Of a DNA stretch of 17,874 nucleotides, positions 1 through 5,961 are shown in pieces (position 1 is the first letter of the stretch; every line of letters starts with the position of its first letter). The DNA is from JAGVMG01 sp964461105 (GTDB lineage Bacteria; Chlamydiota; Chlamydiia; Chlamydiales; Rhabdochlamydiaceae), in NCBI GenBank assembly GCA_964461105.1, contig CAYWSY010000035.1, positions 1-17,874 of the forward strand, in the 5' to 3' direction. Under the pieces are notes generated by a model. The model was not told where the DNA came from and searched no databases. It was given only the letters and a program-made list of their open reading frames with translations. A program made the position numbers and the translations under genes.

Positions 1-57
1 ACCGCGGGATCTTTCGCGCAGCCCAAATTCAAACTTTCGAGTTCACTTGGGTATACA

Positions 58-738
58 GTGAATAATTTGATTGCGAACTATCAGCTCTTCTTATTTGATT
101 TCGATGGTTTGCTTGTCGATACAGAGCCTCTGCACTATGCCGCGTACGTGGAATTGTGCAAGCGTCATGGATACGAGCTTAATTGGACGTTGGAACAATA
201 CTGCAAAGCTGCTCATTTCAAATCATTGGGGATGCGCGATGCTCTATGTGAACAATTTCCTGGATTGCTTTCGCAAGTGTTTTCTTGGAATGATTTGTAT
301 GCGGAGAAGAAGCAGATTTATCTGAGTCTATTAAATGAAGGGCATGTGAAGTTAATGCCTGGTGCAGAAGAGTTGCTATCTCTATTGCAAACGCATCAGC
401 TTAAGCATGCTGTAGTAACAAATTCTCCGAAAGAGCAGATTGAGATCATTAAAGGATCTTTTCCCGTGCTGCAGAAAATCCCTTTGTGGCTGACGCGCGA
501 AGATTATACCTCTCCCAAACCAGCTCCAGATGGGTATTTAAAAGCTATTGAGCGACTGGCTGTAGTTGGGGATCGCGTGATCGGATTTGAAGATTCGCTT
601 AAAGGCCTGCAATCTCTTTGTGCTGCAGGTGCGACGGCTGTTCTTGTTTGCCGAAATGATCACCCGCAACTCCATGAGTGTGGTGATATGGAAATGCGCC
701 ATATTGAATCTCTGTCATCAGTACTTGACTTCGAATAA
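58..738 (+). CDS. HAD-superfamily phosphatase (subfamily IA, phosphoglycolate phosphatase / beta-phosphoglucomutase-like)
   Basis: A 226-residue HAD hydrolase. Motif I is DFDGLLVDTE, with the nucleophile Asp14 and the acid/base Asp16. Motif II is VVTNS (Thr121), motif III SPKPAP (Lys154) and motif IV GFEDS (Glu178, Asp179). The helical insert between motif I and residue ~100 is the C1-type cap of beta-phosphoglucomutase-like enzymes. By family it dephosphorylates a small phosphometabolite through an aspartyl-phosphate intermediate; the substrate cannot be read from sequence. The GTG at 58 is chosen because motif I normally lies 5-15 residues from the N-terminus. However, the frame is open with no stop back to base 1 and there is no clear Shine-Dalgarno before 58, so a longer protein starting outside the window is possible. 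Its 3' end overlaps the converging truA by 21 bp. The product class is firm; the start is uncertain. Confidence 0.85.
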   Translation: MNNLIANYQLFLFDFDGLLVDTEPLHYAAYVELCKRHGYELNWTLEQYCKAAHFKSLGMRDALCEQFPGLLSQVFSWNDLYAEKKQIYLSLLNEGHVKLMPGAEELLSLLQTHQLKHAVVTNSPKEQIEIIKGSFPVLQKIPLWLTREDYTSPKPAPDGYLKAIERLAVVGDRVIGFEDSLKGLQSLCAAGATAVLVCRNDHPQLHECGDMEMRHIESLSSVLDFE

Positions 739-1467
739 GAAAAGACCGTGGGGAGGTGCTGTTGTGCCTGCCTGAGAGCGGTTTTTTGCGGCAAAAATTT
801 CAGGGATTTTTTCTAAGGGAATTTTCCCGTTGCTCACCTCGAGCAAGGTGCCAACGATATTGCGAACCATCTTATATAGAAATCCATTTCCTTCAAATTC
901 TAAGCGAACGCCCCCATCTTGAGGAACAATCTCAATTCTTGAGATGGTTCGAATAGGATCATGGGCAGCAGAGCCACGGTGTGCTTGGTTTGAAAAGGAG
1001 GTAAAATCATGGGTGCCGACGAAGAGGGTAGCCGCTTGAGCTAACAGTTCCAGATTGACAGGATGAGGGACATGATAGCGGTACATCTTTGAAAAGGGGG
1101 AATGGATTGGATCGAGATGGATGTGATAGTGATAGATCTTTCCTTTTGCACTGTAGCGCGCATGAAAATTGCTGTCCACTTCAGAGATGGAACGGATGCG
1201 GATATCTGGAGGAAGCAATCCATTTAGTGAAAGGGCTAATTTCTTAAGATCGATGGGTTCTTGATGGCTAAAGTGAGCCACTTGGCCGAATGCGTGAACG
1301 CCGGCATCTGTGCGGCCTGAACCTGTGACGTTAGTGGGGATACGCAAGATTTTGGAAAGAGTGGTTTGGATCAATTCTTGAATCGAGAGGGCATTTGGCT
1401 GCACTTGCCACCCTCCATAGTTGGATCCATCATAAGCAATAAGTAATCGATAATGGTGTTTAGTCAT
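718..1467 (-). CDS. truA: tRNA pseudouridine(38-40) synthase TruA
   Basis: A complete 249-residue TruA, the enzyme that isomerises uridines 38-40 of the tRNA anticodon arm to pseudouridine. The N-terminus has AYDGSNYGGWQ (residues 11-21). The catalytic motif GSGRTDAGVHA (49-59) carries the nucleophile Asp54. The conserved tyrosine motif KIYHYHI follows near residue 110. The C-terminal domain has GNGFLYKMVRNIVGTL and ends with the family signature AGTTAPPHGL. Length matches the usual 240-270. Its ATG shares ATGA with the stop of ispD (4-bp overlap, 1464-1467), which indicates translational coupling as the second gene of an ispD-truA pair. I see no frame defect. Confidence 0.96.
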   Translation of the reverse strand: MTKHHYRLLIAYDGSNYGGWQVQPNALSIQELIQTTLSKILRIPTNVTGSGRTDAGVHAFGQVAHFSHQEPIDLKKLALSLNGLLPPDIRIRSISEVDSNFHARYSAKGKIYHYHIHLDPIHSPFSKMYRYHVPHPVNLELLAQAATLFVGTHDFTSFSNQAHRGSAAHDPIRTISRIEIVPQDGGVRLEFEGNGFLYKMVRNIVGTLLEVSNGKIPLEKIPEIFAAKNRSQAGTTAPPHGLFLFEVKY

Positions 1468-2150
1468 GGCGCATCAGACTTAAGGTATATTTCTGCCAGC
1501 GGCCAATCTTCTGTTGTGGTGATTTTGATATTGCGATAGGAATCTGGAACGAGTTTGACGGGATGTCCCGTGAGCTCAACAATTGCAGCATCATCGGTTA
1601 CCTCGAGATCATAGGCGTGGATGATTTCAAAGCCTTTGCGCAACAGTGCGGGCGTTGCGATTTGGGGCGTATGCATTTCCCAAAGAGTGGATCTGTCAAG
1701 GGTGCGTCTGATAAATAAATTGGGGTCAGCTTCCTTAATGGTGTTTTTAGCGGGCACAGCAAGCGCCGCAGCACCAAATAGGTAGGCTTGTTCAAAGAGA
1801 TCATCGAGACTTGATTCGGACAGAAGTGGACGAGCGCTGTCGTGAATACAGATGAGTTCTGCATCTGGGTTGGTCAAGGCAAATCCACTAAAGACAGAAT
1901 CTTGGCGCCTCATGCCAGGGCGTGCAAAACGGACGGAAAGTAGGTCAGTTGCAAATAGGTGTTGATAATCTGGTTCGCAGACGACGACGACTTCTGTAAT
2001 CCCTGGATAATTTAAAAAGAGATCAAAGCTATAACGTGCAAGAGGCTTGCCAAATAGAGGAATAAATTGCTTGGGTACGTGACTGCGCATCCGAGTGCCT
2101 TGGCCCCCGGCAAGTAAAACCACGGAAATGGAACGAGATGAAGTTGTCAT
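1464..2150 (-). CDS. ispD: 2-C-methyl-D-erythritol 4-phosphate cytidylyltransferase IspD
   Basis: A 228-residue IspD, which joins CTP and MEP to give CDP-ME in the non-mevalonate isoprenoid pathway. The CTP-binding loop LLAGGQGTRM (12-21) is followed by the conserved Lys in HVPKQF (Lys27). Further family motifs are RQDSVFSGF (82-90), IHDSARPLL (102-110), TPQIATPALL (161-170), VTDDAAIVE (184-192) and NIKITTTEDW (207-216), all in the expected order and spacing. It looks intact. The ATG at 2150 has no recognisable Shine-Dalgarno within 20 nt; upstream on the coding strand lies only the arm of the large inverted repeat. The gene is the first of a pair with truA. Expression may depend on a promoter at the edge of that repeat, or on read-through from SWIB. 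Confidence 0.95.
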   Translation of the reverse strand: MTTSSRSISVVLLAGGQGTRMRSHVPKQFIPLFGKPLARYSFDLFLNYPGITEVVVVCEPDYQHLFATDLLSVRFARPGMRRQDSVFSGFALTNPDAELICIHDSARPLLSESSLDDLFEQAYLFGAAALAVPAKNTIKEADPNLFIRRTLDRSTLWEMHTPQIATPALLRKGFEIIHAYDLEVTDDAAIVELTGHPVKLVPDSYRNIKITTTEDWPLAEIYLKSDAP

Positions 2151-2159
2151 GTTTGAAAG

Positions 2160-2350
2160 AGCAGAACGCAGTATATACTGCGTCCACTTGAAAGTTAGAC
2201 AAATTTCGGCCTCAGCATCTCCCCTTTTCTATTCGTTTCCATCGACCCTGTGCTAGCACAGGGCCTGCTTCAACGAATAAAAAATGGAAGCGCTGAGTTT
2301 GAAATTTGTCTAACTTTCAACTGGACGCAGTATAGAAACTGCATTCTGCT
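2160..2350. repeat. 191-bp nested inverted repeat (MITE-like) between ispD and the SWIB gene
   Basis: The core arms are 2176-2207 and 2301-2332: 32 bp each with one C/C mismatch (2187/2321), starting TACTGCGTCC. The symmetry continues inward imperfectly (CTCAGC 2211-2216 with GCTGAG 2292-2297; ATTCGTT 2231-2237 with AACGAAT 2272-2278). It ends at a perfect 18-bp palindrome, CCCTGTGCTAGCACAGGG, at 2246-2263. TA dinucleotides flank the core at 2174-2175 and 2333-2334. A second, outer pair of arms, 2160-2172 and 2338-2350, matches at 12 of 13 positions. No ORF lies inside. TA flanks and terminal inverted repeats fit a non-autonomous element mobilised by an IS630/Tc1-type transposase, but a very long intergenic hairpin or terminator structure is an alternative. 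Confidence 0.75.
2172..2202 (-). promoter_or_regulatory. possible outward promoter at the repeat edge reading into ispD
   Basis: On the minus strand TTGTCT (2202-2197), inside the repeat arm, is followed 19 nt later by TATATA (2177-2172), which spans the repeat boundary. Transcription would start about 14 nt before the ispD ATG, giving a very short leader without a Shine-Dalgarno. The spacing is long and the match partial, so this is a weak candidate. Confidence 0.25.
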
Positions 2351-2360
2351 GAAATTCGCT

Positions 2361-2615
2361 TTAGCTTAAGTGCTTGCTGACGAGTTTTGTCATCTCGAAC
2401 ATGTTAACTGATTTTTTTCCGATAATTTTAGATAGTTTATCATCAGGGTTAATGTTGCGCTTATTTTTCTCATCTTGGCAGCCATTTTTTTTGATATAAG
2501 CCCAGAGCTTTTTTGTCACTTCAGTGCGAGGTAGCGGTCCTCGTCCGACAACAGCAGCAAGCTCTTCGCTGACCTGCATCGGTTGCATGAACTTGGAATT
2601 CGTTTTTTTTGCCAT
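2361..2615 (-). CDS. SWIB/MDM2 domain protein
   Basis: An 84-residue protein that is essentially a single SWIB domain (about residues 15-82: ELAAVVGRGPLPRTEV, then KKLWAYIKKNG, then DDKLSKIIGKK, NMFEMTKLVSKHL). SWIB domains are typical of eukaryotic chromatin-remodelling complexes. Among bacteria, stand-alone copies and copies fused to topoisomerase I are characteristic of Chlamydiae, and a role in chromatin or DNA compaction in the developmental cycle has been proposed; its biochemical function is not established. The N-terminus (MAKKTNSK) is basic. The start is supported by AAAGGAG about 8 nt upstream (2623-2630 on the opposite strand). It is preceded by a 19-codon ORF whose stop TAA merges with this ribosome binding site. 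It lies 11 bp from the large inverted repeat. Confidence 0.93.
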   Translation of the reverse strand: MAKKTNSKFMQPMQVSEELAAVVGRGPLPRTEVTKKLWAYIKKNGCQDEKNKRNINPDDKLSKIIGKKSVNMFEMTKLVSKHLS

Positions 2616-2627
2616 GTGGATTCTCCT

Positions 2628-2687
2628 TTAATAGTGCTTCGTTTGGCCTATCCCCATTTTTTGGATAGACGGGTCGAGGGGTGACAT
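2628..2687 (-). CDS. possible 19-codon leader ORF upstream of SWIB
   Basis: A small ORF encoding MSPLDPSIQKMGIGQTKHY. Its ATG is 2687-2685 on the minus strand, preceded by GAGGAAA (2699-2693), a reasonable ribosome binding site at 6-8 nt. Its TAA (2630-2628) leads directly into the AGGAG of the SWIB gene, an arrangement that suits termination-reinitiation coupling. It also contains an imperfect stem (CTATCC 2648-2653 with GGATAG 2663-2668). I recognise no homologue, and an ORF of this size can occur by chance; the support is the ribosome binding site and its position. Confidence 0.35.
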   Translation of the reverse strand: MSPLDPSIQKMGIGQTKHY

Positions 2688-2708
2688 GTTTATTTCCTCG
2701 AATGACAA

Positions 2709-2738
2709 GTTGTATCGCTCTAGTGAATTAATAGTCAA
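2709..2738 (-). promoter_or_regulatory. candidate sigma-70-type promoter for the SWIB transcript
   Basis: On the minus strand TTGACT (2738-2733) is followed by an 18-nt spacer and TACAAC (2714-2709). The -35 matches the consensus at 5 of 6 positions and the -10 at 4 of 6. A start near 2702 would place the GAGGAAA site of the leader ORF almost at the mRNA 5' end. Called by eye only. Confidence 0.4.
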
Positions 2739-2944
2739 AAAAAATCGTAATAGGAAATTAAGGTCATCTCCCTCTGCTCTAGAGAGAAATGTCTTAACTT
2801 GTTTATTTTAAGCATGATGAGTTCATTTGTTTTGATTTCGTAAGTTTTAATTTTAAGTGACCCAATCCTTCCTGTGTTGAAGGTTAAGTTCATTGAAAAT
2901 GACTTGAATTTTTCGCGATGAATGGCCAACCTGTGCTTTGAATT
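2739..2944. other. AT-rich intergenic stretch with no convincing gene
   Basis: Between the SWIB promoter region and the next gene the sequence is AT-rich. A 75-codon minus-strand frame (2735-2962) crosses it but overlaps the start of the following gene, has no ribosome binding site and resembles no family, so I treat it as non-coding. I found no strong promoter for the plus-strand gene here and no tRNA-like or repeated structure. Confidence 0.5.
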
Positions 2945-2962
2945 AAAGGCGGTTTGCGACAC

Positions 2963-5146
2963 ATGCTACCTATTGTGATTACTGATGATGAGATGAGATT
3001 TAGATTTGTAAGATTAAATGCTTTGGCAGAGAGACTTAAAACATGCCAAACCACTGATGAAAAGATTAAAGAGCTGACCTTAGATATTGACTATAACCTT
3101 CCTTTTTTTGCAGCGTTGTCTTCTGAATACAAGGTGATTGTTCTCGAGCTCATCGCCATTGAACAGCTAGATCGCTTATTAGAAGGTTTAAAGATTCAGG
3201 AGGATGAAGAACAACTTACTTCTTTACTGTTCTCTTTACTTCCTGTGGAAGCATTTTATAGAGATATTGGAGGAATTGTTGGGTATCAAGCGATGTTGCT
3301 TCGATTTCTTATCGAAAAAGAATCTGGCGGTTTGCAGATGAGGGGAGTATATCATCAACCAGTGGGGATTGATTTAGTCGAGGAGACTGAAGCTGTCGCC
3401 AAGGCCATTGCAACTGGGATTCAGACATTGCCGATGATGGCGGAAATTTATCCAGTGGGCGGGGCTGCAGACCGTTTGCGTTTATGCGATCCTGATACGT
3501 TAGCGCCCTTGCCAGCAGCAAGACTCCAATTTTGCGGTAGAACCTTGCTTGAGGGCTTGATCCGCGATCTTCAGGCGCGTGAATACTTATACTATCGATT
3601 ATTTGGCGAGCAGTTGATCACGCCCGTTGCGATGATGACGTCTCAAGAGAAAGATAACCATGCTCAGATTGTTTCACTATGCGAAGAAAATGGGTGGTTT
3701 GGAAGACCGCGTTCAAGTTTTGCTTTTTTTTGCCAACCAACGGTTCCAACAATCGATTCTGAAGGGAATTGGTGTCTCATGGGGCCATGCCTTCCGTTAA
3801 TGAAGCCCGGCGGCCATGGGGTGATCTGGAAAGTAGCCAAAGATCAGGGGATTTTTAAATGGTTTCAAGAGTTAAAACGCAGAAAAATGCTTGTGCGGCA
3901 AATAAATAATCCGATAGCGGGCTGTGATTATGGGCTTGTGGCATTTACAGGGCTCGGTTGCGGAGGGGATAAAGCCTTTGGCTTTGCGTCGTGCTTCAGG
4001 CAGGTTGGGTCTGCTGAAGGGGTCAATGTCACGATCGCGTCTCAAAGGGGCGATGCAACGGGTTATTGCCTGACCAACATCGAATATTGTGATTTCAAGA
4101 AGTTTGGAATTGAAGATGAGCCGATGTATGAGGGGAGCTGCTATTCGAAATTTCCTTCGAATACCAATATCCTATTTGCAGATATTGAACAGGTCTCACA
4201 CAAAGTAGAAGAATGTCCAATTCCAGGAATGTTGGTGAATCTCAAAAAAATGACTTTTCTTGATGTGTGCGGAGCTGTGCAGGAGCGGCAAGTGGCGCGC
4301 TTAGAATCGACCATGCAGAATATTGCAGATTGTTTTGTCGAAGAGTTTGCCCCTAAGAATGATTCTGATTTGCCTGAATTAAAGACCTATCTGACGTTTA
4401 ATCACAGGCGCAAAACGATTTCGACAACAAAAAAAGAATTTCAAATGAGCTCCTCCTTAAGCGAAACCCCTGAGGGATGTTACTTTGACCATCTTTGCAA
4501 TGCTCATGAGCTTTTAGAAACACACTGCCACTTTAGTGTTCCTAAGATGCGATCTGTCGAAGAGTATCTCGAACTTGGGGGGGCTTTTGACTTTGTTTAT
4601 CATCCAGCACTTGGGCCTTTTTATGGGATCATTGCCCAAAAATTACGAGGAGGCGTCATTGTTGAGGGCAGTGAGTGGATATTAGAAATCGCAGAGATCG
4701 ATGTCGAAGGGCTGTTTCTTGACGGGTGTTTGAAAATTGTGGCAGAGCGTGTGATGGGATACCGAGATCTTGATTGCGATGGGGCGCTTATGTATTCAGA
4801 GCGTGTGGGGAGATGTGTGTTAAGTCATGTCACTATTCGCACAGAGAAAAGAGAAAGAGGCTCTCCTGATCGCTATTGGAAGGGGGGAGGTGAGCGAAAG
4901 GAGGTCTGTGAAATTGTGCTTCAAGGGGAGAGTGAATTCATTGCAAGAGATGTGGTGTTTGAAGGAAACATGCAGATTGTTGTTGAAGATGGAATGCGCG
5001 TTACAGCGTCTATGCATGAAGGAGCATTGCAGTTTCATAAAGAGAGAATTGCTGAAGGTCGAGCTCTATGGAAGTATGAATTTAATGATGATTCTCAAGT
5101 GTGTTTAAATCAAAAAAGCCACACGGAAAACCATGTGGCTCTTTGA
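2963..5146 (+). CDS. large UDPGP-family nucleotide-sugar pyrophosphorylase-like protein (possible UGP3-type)
   Basis: A protein of about 727 residues. The start is set at ATG 2963 because AAAGGCGG (2945-2952) sits about 10 nt before it, whereas the in-frame TTG at 2954 touches that site. After a helical region of ~130 residues comes a GT-A nucleotidyltransferase core. PVGGAADRLRL (~164-174) matches the nucleotide-binding loop, KPGGHGVIWK (~281-290) the UDPGP lysine/glycine motif, and QINNPIAGCDYG (~313-324) the conserved NNP segment. These are marks of UDP-glucose/UDP-GlcNAc pyrophosphorylases, which make UDP-sugars from a sugar 1-phosphate and UTP. The length and a C-terminal extension (~570-690) recall chloroplast UGP3; this is from memory and unverified. 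The canonical GxxTRxG loop is altered, so activity is not assured. The substrate is unknown. It stands alone, convergent with the next gene. Confidence 0.75.
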   Translation: MLPIVITDDEMRFRFVRLNALAERLKTCQTTDEKIKELTLDIDYNLPFFAALSSEYKVIVLELIAIEQLDRLLEGLKIQEDEEQLTSLLFSLLPVEAFYRDIGGIVGYQAMLLRFLIEKESGGLQMRGVYHQPVGIDLVEETEAVAKAIATGIQTLPMMAEIYPVGGAADRLRLCDPDTLAPLPAARLQFCGRTLLEGLIRDLQAREYLYYRLFGEQLITPVAMMTSQEKDNHAQIVSLCEENGWFGRPRSSFAFFCQPTVPTIDSEGNWCLMGPCLPLMKPGGHGVIWKVAKDQGIFKWFQELKRRKMLVRQINNPIAGCDYGLVAFTGLGCGGDKAFGFASCFRQVGSAEGVNVTIASQRGDATGYCLTNIEYCDFKKFGIEDEPMYEGSCYSKFPSNTNILFADIEQVSHKVEECPIPGMLVNLKKMTFLDVCGAVQERQVARLESTMQNIADCFVEEFAPKNDSDLPELKTYLTFNHRRKTISTTKKEFQMSSSLSETPEGCYFDHLCNAHELLETHCHFSVPKMRSVEEYLELGGAFDFVYHPALGPFYGIIAQKLRGGVIVEGSEWILEIAEIDVEGLFLDGCLKIVAERVMGYRDLDCDGALMYSERVGRCVLSHVTIRTEKRERGSPDRYWKGGGERKEVCEIVLQGESEFIARDVVFEGNMQIVVEDGMRVTASMHEGALQFHKERIAEGRALWKYEFNDDSQVCLNQKSHTENHVAL
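5112..5139 (-). terminator. Rho-independent terminator of the Inc-like gene, inside the end of the UDPGP-family CDS
   Basis: Read on the minus strand, a 9-bp stem (GCCACAUGG with CCGUGUGGC, one G-U pair) with a UUUU loop is followed by six U residues (opposite 5112-5117). On the plus strand the same stem has a C/A mismatch and only a weak U run, so it is directional for the minus-strand gene ending at 5168. It overlaps the last codons of the converging plus-strand gene. Confidence 0.85.
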
Positions 5147-5167
5147 AATTGTCTGTGTGAGCTGAAA

Positions 5168-5725
5168 TTAAGCGGACGCTTTTTTTGCAGCTGCAGCAGC
5201 TTTTTTCTCTTCTGCGGCAATCGCTTTTTTAACGGCGCTGAGCACGTTTTTCTTGTGAATATTTTTCTTGAATTCTGTAGCAATGTCAGCTTTGTCGGTA
5301 ATCCCTGCTTTTTTTGCAAAGTGCTTTCTTACAGCTCTTTGAGCATCTTTGTTTAATGCTTTAAACGCTGCTTGGGCATCTTTTTTAGAAGGCTTGTCAG
5401 CAAGAACTGCTAAAAATGTTGCCAATGAGTCTTCAGCTGGTTGGTTTGATTTTGAGGGGGCTGTTTTGCAAAGAGACGAAACGGCTGCGCATATGACAGC
5501 GCCAATTGCGACACCGACGGTTGCGATGATGACGCTTGTTTGGTTGTTTTTAATGAAAGTTGCTAAGCTTGCAAAGTAAGGAGTTACAACAGCAACAACT
5601 TTTGCACCAAAACTGTAAAGACCGGAGCCGATTGCAGTGACTGTTCGTCCGAGCCATTGGCCTACGCTTGTCAAAGCTGTGCCAAAAGATTGGCAGCAAT
5701 TAGAAAGAGCTTCTTGGATTCTCAT
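5168..5725 (-). CDS. putative Inc-like membrane protein with Lys/Ala-rich C-terminus
   Basis: A 185-residue protein of no family I recognise. Two hydrophobic segments, about 36-58 and 64-86, are separated by a short polar turn (KNNQTS). This is the bilobed hydrophobic hairpin used to nominate chlamydial inclusion-membrane (Inc) proteins secreted by the type III system. The ~35 N-terminal residues are Ser/Thr/Gly-rich with no Sec-type signal. Residues ~98-185 are soluble and strongly basic, ending in a Lys/Ala-rich tail (KKNVLSAVKKAIAAEEKK and on) that resembles histone H1-like chlamydial proteins in composition. The start is well supported by AGGAGG (opposite 5731-5736), 5 nt before the ATG. 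It has its own terminator, so it is probably monocistronic. The Inc assignment is inference from topology alone. Confidence 0.7.
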   Translation of the reverse strand: MRIQEALSNCCQSFGTALTSVGQWLGRTVTAIGSGLYSFGAKVVAVVTPYFASLATFIKNNQTSVIIATVGVAIGAVICAAVSSLCKTAPSKSNQPAEDSLATFLAVLADKPSKKDAQAAFKALNKDAQRAVRKHFAKKAGITDKADIATEFKKNIHKKNVLSAVKKAIAAEEKKAAAAAKKASA

Positions 5726-5789
5726 AGTGACCTCCTGGATTGAGTTAAATTTCTCAAGGGGACTTCCCTGTTTTGAAGAACAGACGAGG

Positions 5790-5818
5790 ATTATACTGGT
5801 ATCCTTTTTTTTATAAAG
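5790..5818 (-). promoter_or_regulatory. candidate promoter of the Inc-like gene
   Basis: A perfect TATAAT -10 box lies at 5795-5790 on the minus strand. At the correct distance upstream there is only a poor -35 (CTTTAT, 5818-5813). The predicted leader of about 60 nt carries a small inverted repeat, CTGTT/AACAG (5768-5783), before the ribosome binding site. Confidence 0.4.
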
Positions 5819-5900
5819 ACCTGATTAAGTTTTTATAAATTAAAAATTATTTTCTTTATGCATTCTCGAGAGAAGATGTGCACACAGAAACAGGATTTGC

Positions 5901-5930
5901 TTGCGTTGCTGAACCTGGATGTCCTAAAAT
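5901..5930 (+). promoter_or_regulatory. candidate promoter of prfB
   Basis: TTGCGT (5901-5906), an 18-nt spacer and TAAAAT (5925-5930) precede the prfB ribosome binding site GAAGGA (5949-5954). The start would fall about 25 nt before the ATG at 5962. Called by eye. Confidence 0.35.
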
Positions 5931-5961
5931 AGCACTCTATTTCGCAACGAAGGATTAACAC

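Noticed and set aside
2735..2962. 75-codon minus-strand frame between the SWIB and UDPGP-family genes
   Set aside because: It has no ribosome binding site, AT-rich low-information residues and no recognisable family. It overlaps the well-supported start of the plus-strand gene.
5864..5871. TCTCGAGA palindrome before prfB as an operator
   Set aside because: An 8-bp palindrome is expected by chance, and there is no second copy or regulator nearby to support it.
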